Shown here: piece by piece, positions 50,865-61,500 of the stretch
How the letters are laid out: every line of letters starts with the position of its first letter
How positions within the stretch are numbered: position 1 is the first letter of the stretch
Assembly: GCF_021261315.1 (NCBI RefSeq)
Contig: NZ_JAJSAX010000006.1
Span: 176,279 to 240,278, forward strand
Reading direction: 5' to 3'
DNA: 64,000 bases
Source: Epilithonimonas sp. JDS
GTDB lineage: Bacteria > Bacteroidota > Bacteroidia > Flavobacteriales > Weeksellaceae
Position numbers and translations under genes: made by a program
Notes under the pieces: model-generated
Told to the model about the DNA's origin: nothing
What the model saw: the letters and a program-made list of their open reading frames with translations, nothing else
The model's database searches: none

Positions 50865-51126
50865 TTCGTTTGCAAATTTATACGATTTGTTAAATCTTTT
50901 TAAATAATAGTTAAATTATTTTTTTGTATCAATATTATTTTTACATTTATTTAATATTAAGGTTTTAGAAAATATCATTGAATATTTAATTGTTTTTAGT
51001 CTAATTATTTACGAAAATCTTAATATTAATCGATGTTATAAACTAATCCTGGCTCTAGAAATTCAGCCGGGAAATTTTTTCATCGCTAGTCAAGACACCA
51101 CACTCACGAAATAATTATTACAAAAA
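50865..51126. other. AT-rich divergent spacer with one hairpin
   Basis: No gene. At 51048-51070 CCTGGCT, loop, AGCCGGG (one G-T pair) is followed by a T run (to 51080): a plus-strand terminator-like structure with no plus-strand gene upstream. The remainder is AT-rich. Confidence 0.45.
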
Positions 51127-51381
51127 ATGAAAAATTCTAACAGACCGTACAGAAAATTTCTGCCTCAGCAAAAAAAAATTGAGGAATTGGAAAAAAGCAG
51201 CTCGAGGTTCAAAAGAATCTATTCAGAATATGAATTGATGTCCGATGAACTCTGGGATATGGAAAGCAACGAGACTGCAGAGAGCATTCCCGACGATTTC
51301 ATCAATGCCATCAAACTTCAGACTTCCTATCTGGAAGACGAGATTGAAGATTGGCTCGTACAAGACGGCAAATCCACATAA
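51127..51381 (+). CDS. Conserved small acidic protein, unknown
   Basis: 84 residues, charged and without membrane segments, probably helical: a basic start KNSNRPYRKFLPQQKKIEEL, then an acidic helix SEYELMSDELWDMESNETA and a C-terminal LEDEIEDWLVQDGKST. No domain recognised. Codon use resembles neighbours. It lies 54 nt before the kinase gene. Confidence 0.65.
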   Translation: MKNSNRPYRKFLPQQKKIEELEKSSSRFKRIYSEYELMSDELWDMESNETAESIPDDFINAIKLQTSYLEDEIEDWLVQDGKST

Positions 51382-51435
51382 TTCTCACAAAATCTTCCCA
51401 AAAAATATTACATTAGCGTTTTAAAACATATATAT

Positions 51436-52296
51436 ATGATTGCTATTGTTGATGGAGGGTCTACCAAATGCGACTGGGTTATCCTGGAAAATGATGGTAC
51501 AGAAGTACTCAAGACCGAGACCATCGGTTTCAATCCTAATATTATAAAAGCAGAATTGATTGCGCCCGAAATAGAAAACAATCAGGCACTTTCCAAATTC
51601 CACGATTACATAGAAAACATCTTCTTCTACGGCTCCGGCTGCGGAACGCCAGAAAACAGATTGATTGTCGAGCGAGAGATTCAAAAGGTTTTCCTCAATG
51701 CGCAGGTCAATATCAAGGAGGACCTTCTGGCGGCGGCGTATGCGGCTTACAGAGGTGTTCCGGCAATTGTCTGCATTCTGGGAACTGGCTCCAATGCGTG
51801 CTACTTCGATGGCGAAAAAGTCAAAACCGAATTGCCTTCTTTAGGATTTCTAATTGGTGATGAAGGCAGCGGAAGTGCACTCGGAAAGCAATTGGTGCGT
51901 CATTATTTTATGAAGAAACTACCGCCAGATTTGCACCAGCAGTTTACTGAGATTTATCAGTTGAACATTGATGATCTGCTCAAAAATATGTACCACAATC
52001 CACGGGCGAATGCATATATGGCAGATTTTACACGCTTCATTGTCGATAGAAAAACGCACCCATATTTTCAGAATTTCATTTACAAAGAACTCAAGAACTT
52101 CCTTGAGTTTCAGGTGATGCCGTATGAAGAGTGCCGTAGCAGCGAGGTCAATTTCATAGGTTCCATTGCCTATTTTTTCGAGGATATTCTTCGTGCAGCG
52201 GCCTCGGATTTTCATTTGAAGATTGGGACCGTTGTTCAAAAACCGATAGAAAGTCTGGTGAATTATCATCGTGACTATATCATTCCAAAGCTTTAA
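51436..52296 (+). CDS. N-acetylglucosamine kinase-like BadF/BadG-type ATPase
   Basis: 286 residues of the ASKHA fold. Phosphate-1 motif IVDGGSTKCDWVI with its Asp/Gly turn, phosphate-2 CILGTGSNACYF, and LGFLIGDEGSGSALGKQLVR typical of GlcNAc kinase/BadF proteins. It probably phosphorylates a cytoplasmic amino-sugar such as peptidoglycan-derived N-acetylglucosamine. Single gene or with the small ORF upstream. Confidence 0.88.
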   Translation: MIAIVDGGSTKCDWVILENDGTEVLKTETIGFNPNIIKAELIAPEIENNQALSKFHDYIENIFFYGSGCGTPENRLIVEREIQKVFLNAQVNIKEDLLAAAYAAYRGVPAIVCILGTGSNACYFDGEKVKTELPSLGFLIGDEGSGSALGKQLVRHYFMKKLPPDLHQQFTEIYQLNIDDLLKNMYHNPRANAYMADFTRFIVDRKTHPYFQNFIYKELKNFLEFQVMPYEECRSSEVNFIGSIAYFFEDILRAAASDFHLKIGTVVQKPIESLVNYHRDYIIPKL

Positions 52297-52308
52297 CTTT
52301 GCACAGAT

Positions 52309-52451
52309 ATTTGGGCGTATCCCTTTGCCCCGATGAAAAATCGGGACAAGCGGGCCGGTCTACGGGCAGTCGCTTCCCGATGGAAACTTTGCAAAGTTTC
52401 TATCGGGAGAGCTCCAACAATGCCCTCCGCCCTTACGCAGCAGAGTCCTAA
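52309..52451. repeat. Dispersed repeat family, GC-rich copy
   Basis: Starts ATTTGGGCGTATCC like the copy at 34101, then has nested hairpins: CCCGATGAAAAATCGGG and CCCGATGGAAACTTTG / CAAAGTTTCTATCGGG. The rest is GC-rich, with CCGGTCTACGGGCAGTCG and TGCCCTCCGCCCTTACGC. It lies in the spacer between the kinase and maeB genes; nothing coding. Confidence 0.6.
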
Positions 52452-52503
52452 TAAAAACCTGTGGGTCATATCAACCAATTGATCCACTCAAAAGAAATTA
52501 AAA

Positions 52504-54786
52504 ATGTCAAAAAATTCAAGAGATCAGATCGCTTTCGATAAGGCTGCTTTAGATTATCACAGTCAGGAACCAAAAGGTAAGATCGAAGTCATTCCTTCAA
52601 AACCGCATTCATCACAAAGAGATCTTTCGCTGGCTTATTCTCCAGGTGTTGCCGTGCCTTGTATGGCGATCCACGATGATCCTCAAAAAGTTTACGAATA
52701 TACATCCAAAGGAAATCTAGTTGCCGTGATCTCCAACGGAACAGCCGTTCTAGGTCTGGGCGACATCGGTCCCGAAGCTTCAAAACCAGTAATGGAAGGA
52801 AAAGGTTTGCTTTTCAAAATCTTCGCCGGGATCAATGTCTTTGATATTGAGATCAACGAAAAAGATCCGGACAAATTCATCGAAACGGTAAAAGCAATTG
52901 CGCCAACGTTCGGAGGAATTAATCTTGAAGATATCAAAGCGCCAGAAGCATTCTATATAGAACAAAGACTGAAAGAAGAATTGGATATTCCTTTGATGCA
53001 CGATGATCAGCACGGAACCGCAATCATCTCCGCAGCCGCTTTGATCAACGCTTTGGAAATTGCAGGAAAGAAAATCGGGGAAGTGAAAATGGTGATCAAT
53101 GGAGCTGGAGCTGCTGCAGTAGCTTGTGCGAAATTGTACATTTCATTAGGCCTTGATCCAAAAAATATCTTGATGTGTGACAGCAAAGGTGTCATCAATC
53201 AAAGAAGAGAAAACTTGACACCAGAGAAACTGGATTTCATAGCTCAAACTGATATCGACACTTTGGAAGATGCTATCAAAGGTTCAGATGTTTTCATCGG
53301 TTTGTCAAAAGGAAATGTGATGTCTGCAGAGATGTTGCTTTCGATGTCAAATAATCCGATCGTTTTTGCTTTGGCAAATCCGGATCCAGAGATCAGTTAT
53401 GATCTGGCATTGGCAACAAGACCAGATGTGATGATGGCGACTGGACGTAGTGATTATCCTAATCAGGTGAACAATGTTCTTGGTTTTCCATACATTTTCC
53501 GTGGCGCTTTGGATGTTCAGGCAAAAGGAATTAATGAGGCAATGAAGCTTGCAGCTGTAAAAGCATTGGCAGAAATTGCAAAAGAACCAGTTCCTGAGAT
53601 GGTAAAACTGGCATACAACGTAACGAATATGAGTTTCGGGAAAGAGTATTTCATTCCAAAACCATTTGATAATAGATTGATCACCAAAGTTTCTATCGCT
53701 GTTGCAAAAGCAGCTATGGAAAGTGGAATCGCTGGAAAACCGATCGAGGATTTCGAGGCTTACGAAAATCAATTGCTGGACAGAATGGGACGAGATGAAA
53801 AACTTGTCCGAATGATGCAGAACCGAGCCAAAGCAAACCCAAAAAGGGTAACACTTGGAAACGGAGAAGAATATAATATTCTGAAAGCAGCCCAAATTCT
53901 ACAGGAAGAAGGCATTGCTTATCCAAGTTTGTTAGGAAGCAGAAAGTTGATCAAAGAAAGAATGGAAGAATTCGGGATGGATCTCGACATTCCAATCATC
54001 GATCCGAACGATGACGAAAATAAAGAAACCCGCAAAAAATACAGAAAAACACTTTGGGATCTTAGAAACCGAAAAGGAATCAATGAGTATAAAGCCAAAA
54101 GATATGTAAGACAACGTGATTATTTTGGTCCATTGATGTTGGTTCATGGCGACACCGATGCATTGATTATTGGTTTTTCCAAAAGTTATGCATCAATCCT
54201 AAAACCGGTTTTGGAAATCATTCCTAAAAAACAAGGTGTAAACAAAGTGGCGGCGATGATGATGATCCTGACGGAGAAGAAACCATTGTTCTTCGCAGAT
54301 ACTTCCATTAATAAAAATCCTTCCGCAGAAGATCTGGTTGATATTGCAAAAATGGCAGAAATCACGGTGAAGTCTTTCGCTATCGAGCCAAGAATCGCAA
54401 TGTTGGGTTACGAGAATTTTTCCGCAAAAGGAGAATCTTCGAAAAAAGTGGCAGAAGCCGTTAAAATTCTACATTCGAAGTATCCAAAAATGATTGTAGA
54501 TGGAGAAATTCAGCCTGACTTTGCTTTGAACAGCGATCATTTGGCAGATTATCCTTTCTCGAAATTAGGAACGAACCCGGCAAACGTTTTGGTTTTCCCA
54601 AATCTTGAAAGTGCAAACCTTTCTTATAAAATCATTAGAGGAATGAAGGCGGCTCAAACCATCGGGCCAATTCTGATGGGACTTGACCAGCCGGTTCACG
54701 TTCTTCAAATGAGATCCAGCGTGGACGAAATTGTGAATCTTGCAACAATTGCAGTTTTGGATGCGCAGACGAAAGATAAAAAGTAA
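52504..54786 (+). CDS. maeB: NADP-dependent malic enzyme (malic + phosphotransacetylase-like domains)
   Basis: 760 residues. The malic domain (1-430) has the active-site blocks SLAYSPGVAVPCMAIHDDP and LMHDDQHGTAIISAAALINA and the NADP-binding INGAGAAAVACAKLYISLGL. A C-terminal phosphate acetyl/butyryltransferase-like domain spans about 430-760 (VHGDTDALIIGFSK, NPANVLVFPNLESANLSYKI), as in MaeB. Oxidises malate to pyruvate and makes NADPH. The C-terminal part likely regulates rather than catalyses. Confidence 0.95.
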   Translation: MSKNSRDQIAFDKAALDYHSQEPKGKIEVIPSKPHSSQRDLSLAYSPGVAVPCMAIHDDPQKVYEYTSKGNLVAVISNGTAVLGLGDIGPEASKPVMEGKGLLFKIFAGINVFDIEINEKDPDKFIETVKAIAPTFGGINLEDIKAPEAFYIEQRLKEELDIPLMHDDQHGTAIISAAALINALEIAGKKIGEVKMVINGAGAAAVACAKLYISLGLDPKNILMCDSKGVINQRRENLTPEKLDFIAQTDIDTLEDAIKGSDVFIGLSKGNVMSAEMLLSMSNNPIVFALANPDPEISYDLALATRPDVMMATGRSDYPNQVNNVLGFPYIFRGALDVQAKGINEAMKLAAVKALAEIAKEPVPEMVKLAYNVTNMSFGKEYFIPKPFDNRLITKVSIAVAKAAMESGIAGKPIEDFEAYENQLLDRMGRDEKLVRMMQNRAKANPKRVTLGNGEEYNILKAAQILQEEGIAYPSLLGSRKLIKERMEEFGMDLDIPIIDPNDDENKETRKKYRKTLWDLRNRKGINEYKAKRYVRQRDYFGPLMLVHGDTDALIIGFSKSYASILKPVLEIIPKKQGVNKVAAMMMILTEKKPLFFADTSINKNPSAEDLVDIAKMAEITVKSFAIEPRIAMLGYENFSAKGESSKKVAEAVKILHSKYPKMIVDGEIQPDFALNSDHLADYPFSKLGTNPANVLVFPNLESANLSYKIIRGMKAAQTIGPILMGLDQPVHVLQMRSSVDEIVNLATIAVLDAQTKDKK

Positions 54787-54810
54787 ATTAATTTCAAGAT
54801 AATATAGTTA

Positions 54811-54843
54811 AAAAGCCATTTTAGTTACTAAGATGGCTTTTAT
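54811..54843 (+). terminator. Intrinsic terminator of maeB
   Basis: AAAAGCCAT, loop, ATGGCTTTT followed by an AT-rich tail. Confidence 0.8.
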
Positions 54844-54889
54844 CTTTAAGTTAATTTATATCTTCGCAAAACCCTAATTTTTTGATTTA

Positions 54890-55474
54890 ATGATTTATTC
54901 TTTAAGAGGGTTGGTACAGGAACTGACGCCTACATTTGCCGTGATCGAGGTCAATGGAATCGGATATTACGTAAGTCTGAGTTTGCAGACTTCTCAAAAT
55001 CTGAAATTGAATTCTGAGGTTTTTCTATATATCCAGCAGATCATTCGTGAAGATGCACATTTGCTTTTCGGCTTTTTCAGCAAAGAGGAAAAAGAGATGT
55101 TCAACCTGTTAATAAGTGTTAATGGTGTTGGACCCGTTTCCGCATTAATATTACTATCTTCGCTGAGCTTGTCCGATGCTGCAAATGCAATCCTTTCCGG
55201 GAACAGTGCTATCATTCAAAAAGTGAAGGGAATAGGGGTGAAAACTGCCGAGCGTATCATCATCGATTTGCGTGATAAGGTTGGCGGATTCAGTATTTCC
55301 GAAGAAAAACTTTCTAATCTGGTAAACAATAAAATAAAGAATGAGGCGTTATCTGCTTTAGAAGTTTTAGGAATTTCCAGGAAAGTGAGTGAGAAGATTG
55401 CGGATAGAATTTTGAAGCAGAATCCGGAAGTTTCGATAGAACAATTAGTGAAAGAGATTTTAAAAAACATTTAA
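54890..55474 (+). CDS. ruvA: Holliday junction branch-migration protein RuvA
   Basis: 194 residues. N-terminal OB-fold domain starting MIYSLRGLVQELTPTFAVIE, helix-hairpin-helix motifs in NLLISVNGVGPVSALILLSS and IQKVKGIGVKTAERIIIDLR, and a C-terminal RuvB-binding domain with ALEVLGISRKVSEKIADR. Works with RuvB and RuvC in recombination repair. It is 42 nt upstream of sprA, a gene order conserved in Flavobacteriia. Confidence 0.95.
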   Translation: MIYSLRGLVQELTPTFAVIEVNGIGYYVSLSLQTSQNLKLNSEVFLYIQQIIREDAHLLFGFFSKEEKEMFNLLISVNGVGPVSALILLSSLSLSDAANAILSGNSAIIQKVKGIGVKTAERIIIDLRDKVGGFSISEEKLSNLVNNKIKNEALSALEVLGISRKVSEKIADRILKQNPEVSIEQLVKEILKNI

Positions 55475-55516
55475 CATTTGATGATGTTTTGTCATCAATT
55501 TCTTAAAAAAATATAA

Positions 55517-58500
55517 GTGAAGAAAAATATTTACCTTTATAAATTAACCCTCCTTTTTTTAGTTTTTGTAGGTTGTACGAATATATTTGCCCAAGACAAA
55601 CCTTCCGACAGTTTGATAAGTGTCAGGAAAGATTTCAGTCTGGGAGACCCGATCCGTTACGATGCTTTTTATGACATCGGAACGGGAATGTATTATTTGT
55701 ATCCTAAAATTGGAAACACAGTTGTTGGCGCGCCAATCGCGATGACGTTTGAAGAATACAAAAACTACACCATGCAGAATAATCTTCGTTCTTACTACGA
55801 AGAAAAATCGCTTCTGAATGATCTTTCCAAGAGAAAAGATCAGACCGATGCCAAGAAAAAAGGCTTGATTCCATCGATTACGATCAAAAATAAAATGTTC
55901 GAAAATATCTTTGGTAGCAACAAGATAGAGTTGATTCCGCAGGGTTTTGCCTCATTTGATCTTGGTATTCTCTATCAAAAAATTGACAATCCATTAATTC
56001 TTCCTCAAAACAGAACCAGCTTTGCTATTAATATCCAACAGAGAATCCAGTTGGGAATTACCGGAAAAGTGGGTGAAAACCTTCAGTTGAAAGCCAATTA
56101 CGATACGCAAAGTGGATTTGCCTTCGAAAACCGTATGAATATGGTCTGGCAGGCAAAAGGCTCATGGAAAGATCTGATGAACAAAGGTCTTAACGAAAAA
56201 GGTCAGGATCCGGAAGATAAAATTATTAAAAGGGTAGAAGTTGGTAACATCAGTATGCCGCTTTCCACAAGTTTGATTCGTGGTTCACAGTCATTATTCG
56301 GTCTTAAAACAGAATTCCAGATGGGTAAAACTACTGGAACTTTGGTGTTTTCACAACAACAGGGTGAGGCTAAGACGATTGTTGCGCAAGGTGGCGGAAC
56401 GATGAGTACTTTCAAAATTAATGCTTTTGATTATGAAGACAATCAACATTATTATTTAGGACATTACTTTTTGGATAATTATGATAATGCATTAGCAAAT
56501 TATCCTTTGATCAATTCCAGAATTAACATTACTAGAATGGAAGTCTATATTCTGGATCAAGGTGGTGCAAATATAGAAACCCAAAAACCAGTTATCGGAA
56601 TTCGAGATCTGGGAGACCAACAAGGTGTTACACCAAATAATAACAATAATAATTTATACAATCAGATCTCGTCAACCGTTGGAAATCCAAGAGAATTGGA
56701 TGTAGCCAAAAATAATTTAACAGGCAGATCTTTTCCTAATTCTCAAGGTGTGCAAGAGCCTTATGTGATGGGTGAGCATTTTATCACCAATGTGAAAGCC
56801 AGAAGGCTGAACACTTCAGAATATAAGTTTAATACGCAGCTAGGTTATCTTTCACTCAACCAAAGATTGAATAATGAGCAGTTTTTGGCAATATCATATT
56901 CTTACACACTTAATGGATCAAGTACAGTTTACAAGGTAGGAGAGTTTTCTGAAGAGAATCCGATTCTCATCACGAAACTTTTGAAATCAAATTCAAATAC
57001 AACTGAGACTTCTCCAATGTGGGATTTGATGATGAAGAATATTTATTCACTCAATACAAATCAGATTCAGCCGGAGGATTTTTTATTAAATGTTAATTTT
57101 AGAGATCCCGCATCTGGCGGAAAAGTTAATTATCTACCTGGAGCTACTTTTAATGGAATACCATCCGATACCAATCTATTACGATTATTCAATTTGGATC
57201 GTTTGAATCAAAATAATGATTTACAGAACAACGCAGATGGAACTAAAGGTGATGGTATTTTTGATTTTATCAACGGCATTACGGTAGACGCAGAAAATGG
57301 AAAAATTATTTTCACTAAAGCCAAGCCTTTCGGAAGTTATCTGGAAAGCATTTTAACGAATGCAGATAAGTCTAAATATGTATTTAATGATATTTATAAT
57401 AAACAAAAAGTTCCTCAATCTGACGTTCCTCTACGTTACACCATAGAAGGCCGATACAAAGGAAGTCAAGGTCAAGGGATTTCTCTTGGCGCTATCAATG
57501 TTCCACAGGGTTCTGTAAAAGTGACGGCAAATGGTGCTCAACTCGTTGAAGGTGTAGATTACACCGTAGATTATATGCTTGGAACAGTGACGATCATCAA
57601 TGAAACAGTAAAACAATCCGGACAGGCAATCAATATTTCATTAGAAAATCAGTTGACATTTAATACGCAGAGAAAAAGCTTCTGGGGATTGAATCTTGAA
57701 AGAAAATTCAGCGACCATTTGACAGTTGGTGCAACGGTAGTGAACTATTCGGAAAGACCTCTTACTCAAAAAGTAAATTATGGTCAGGAAGCTGTGAGCA
57801 ATACAATGGCAGGCTTCAATATGATGTATAATAATGAATTGCCATTCCTCACAAGATTGACGGATAAAATTCCATTTGTCAATACAGAAGCGCCTTCCAA
57901 TTTAAACTTCAAGGCAGAAGGCGCCTATTTGATTCCTGGACAAAGCAAAGGAATCAATGACCAATCTTACATTGATGATTTTGAACAAACCACTTCCAAG
58001 ATTTCCTTAAAAGAACCTGCAATGTGGAGTCTGGCCTCACGTCCTGAGAAAAATTTGGACGATCCGATAGTTTTCCCAACAACAGTTGCGAATAACAATC
58101 TGCGATCAGGTGATGGAAGAGGACTTTTGTCTTGGTACACGATCGATCCGAGATTCTATGGCGTTGGCGGAAATGCGCCGAATGGAATCAACGCAGCAGC
58201 ACTTTCCAATTTTGCATCCAGAAGAGTGCAGATGAAGGAGCTTTACAACAACAGAGATTATGTTGCCGGCGAGCAGACCTTGCTTAATACGTTTGATATC
58301 ACTTATTATCCACAAGAAAGAGGTCCTTACAACGTGAATGCTGCGACAGAAACAGCTTCCCAAAGATGGGCTGGTTTGATGAGACCAATTTCTGTGACCA
58401 ACTTTGTGACTTCTAATATTGATTATGTAGAATTCTGGTTACAGGATCCTCACGCCGATGGAAATACTTTAGGTACAGATCCGAAATTATTATTACAATT

Positions 58501-61500
58501 AGGAAACGTTTCTGAAGATGTTTTGAAGGATGGAAAAATGCAGTATGAAAACGGATTGCCAACGCCAAGTTTGCCTTCCAACACATCTGAGACAAACTGG
58601 GGAACTCAGCCAAACCAATTCCCGATTCTTTATGCATTTTCAACAGAAGGTGACGAAAGAGCACAGCAGGATTTGGGTTATGATGGACTTAATGGAGCTG
58701 AGGAGCAGTCGAAATTTGGAGTGAGTTTTGTGAATCCAGTTACCAATGAATTGGATCCGGCTTCTGACAATTTTGTATTCTATTTATCAGATCAGTTTCA
58801 AGGTGATCTTGCATCGTCTTTGACAGAGCGTTACAAATATTTCCGTGGACCGGAAGGAAACTCTGCAGCCAATACTTTGGAAGTCGCAACTCAAACTCCG
58901 GATGCGGAAGATGTGAACAGAGATTACAACTTGGATCAGACCGAAAATTACAACCAATATACAATTGACCTTTCGCCAACAAGTTTGACTTTAGAAAATA
59001 ATAAAATTGTAGATGTAAAAGAAGTAGACGTTAAATTCGAGAACGGACAATCCAAAAAAGTAAAATGGTACTTATTCAGAATTCCGGTTGCTAATTATGA
59101 TGGTGTTGGCACAGGAAATACCAATCCTTTTGTTACCGGTTCTAGTGAATCTGTTCTTAATAATGTAAGATTCGCAAGATTATTAATGAAAGGTTTTGAG
59201 CAGACTTCTACGCTTAGATTTGGATCTTTTGATTTGGTAAGATCAGACTGGAGAAAATATAGCAATTTGATTGCAAGCCCTACGGTACCAGCGCAAAACG
59301 AGGGAAATCCGCCTATCAGTACAACTCAAAATTCCAATTTTGATATCGGAAGTGTAAATCTTGAAGAGAATGCATTAGGAACGCCACCTTATGTTTTGCC
59401 TCCGGGAATTGACAGACAGGTTTTGAGCGGAAATGCGGGAGCACAAAGACAAAATGAATCTTCATTGTATCTGAAGATCGATAAATTAAAGAACGAATCC
59501 AGAGGTGTTTTCAAAAATACAAGTTTGGATATGCGCCGTTACAAAAAATTAGCATTGTTTGTTCACGCTGAGGATTTAACAAATGAATTGACTGCTAATA
59601 CAAGCATATTAAATGAAAATGCAAAATTCTTTATCCGTTTTGGTAGTGATGCTTCTGATAATTATTATGAATATGAATCGTCATTAACAACAACCGCACA
59701 AAATGCTACATCACCGCTTGATATATGGCCGGATGCGAACAACGTAGATTTAGAAATAGAAAACTTCGTCAATGCAAAACTTAAACGTGATGAACTTTTA
59801 AGAGCTGGTACTGAAAATATAGATAATAGATACCAATATTTAGACTATGGAGATGACAACAAAAAAATCTATGTAAAGGGTAGACCGAGTATTGGTAATG
59901 TCACCACAATGATGATTGGTGTGCGAAGCCAGAATGATGCTGGGCCAGGTAAAACACTTATCCTTTGGGTCAACGAAATCCGTCTTTCGGAAATTGAAAA
60001 CAAAGGTGGTTATGCCGGTAATGCAAGTTTAAATTTCAACCTTGGAGATTTTGCAATGGTAAATGCCAATGCATCTTACGCCTCAGTTGGATTTGGAGCA
60101 ATAGATCAGAAACCATCGGAAAGATCTCAGGATGAGAATTCTGCTTTCAGCATCAATACTACTGTAAATGTGGACAAATTCTTACCGGAAAAAGTAGGAA
60201 TGAAAATCCCGGTAAATTACTCTTACACACAAACAATGACCAATCCGAAGTATAATCCTTTGGATAACGATGTTGAGCTTACCAAAGCGCCGAATCAGGA
60301 TGAGCTTAAAAAAGTGGTAAGCACTTACACGCAGCAAAGAAGCGTCGGTGTTGTGAATATGAGAAAAGACAGAATGAATCCTGAGAAAAAGGCAAAATTC
60401 TATGATGTAGAAAACCTAAGTGTGACAGCAATCTACAACGACGATTTCTACCGTGATGTTTATACCAAGCGTAACTACAAGCAATATCTGAACGGTTATG
60501 TAGAATATAATTATACCTTCAAACCGTATGTGATGAAACCATTCAACAAGATGGTAAGCGATACGGCGAAGTCTTACAAATATTTGAGATGGGTGAAGGA
60601 ATTTAATTTCAATCCGGTTCCAACCAGATTATCTTTCAGAACGATATTGGACAGAAATTATAATGAATTGGAGTACAGAAATGTAGATGCATTGCTTTCA
60701 GGAACTGGAGGACAGGATTTTGAAACCATCAGAAACAGAAACTTCTTCTTTGGATGGCAGTACAGTTTAGGATTTAATTTTACTAAATCGTTGAAATTGG
60801 AAATCAATTCAGAAACCAAAACCCTGAATGATCAGTCTGATGTCAATTCTATGAACAACAAATCGATCTTCAGTAATGTTTTCAGAGCCGGACGTCCTGT
60901 TTTGTACAACCACAGAGCACAGCTGAATTACAGATTGCCGTTTGAATATTTCCCATATCTGGATTTCATCAATGCAGAATTGAGTTATCAGTTTCAATAC
61001 AATTGGAGTGCAAGATCTACAGCGGCGAGATTAGAGTCAGAAAATCTTGGAAATCTTTCTCAGAACACAAATGCCATCGTTGCCACTTCTACGGTTGACA
61101 TTCCGAAATTCTTTGGTAAATTCAATTATTTCAAGAAGATCAATGACAAGATGCAGAAGCGCCGTCAGGAGATAGATTCTCTTAATAATGTTTACAACAC
61201 AGCATTCACCAAAAAGAATAATAAGTTCAAATTCAAATCGTATAAATTCAAAAATAAACTGACGCCGATTCAAGCCGCAGCTTATGCTTTGACATCATTC
61301 AAACAATTGGATTTTAATTATACCGAGAATAACGGAATTGTGTTGCCGGGACTTTTGTCTGCTCCTAATTTCTATGGATACGGACAAACTTTAGGCGGGC
61401 CGACGATCGGATTCTTGTTAGGATCTCAGGCAGACATCAGAAGAACAGTTATTGAAAACGGCTGGGTTTCAGATTCTGAATTGATGAGTGATGCCTATTC

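Noticed and set aside
55517..55600. SprA as a lipoprotein (Cys in the signal region)
   Set aside because: The residues around the Cys fit a lipobox only loosely, and the signal continues to a better cleavage site after FAQ. SprA proteins are known barrels, not lipoproteins.
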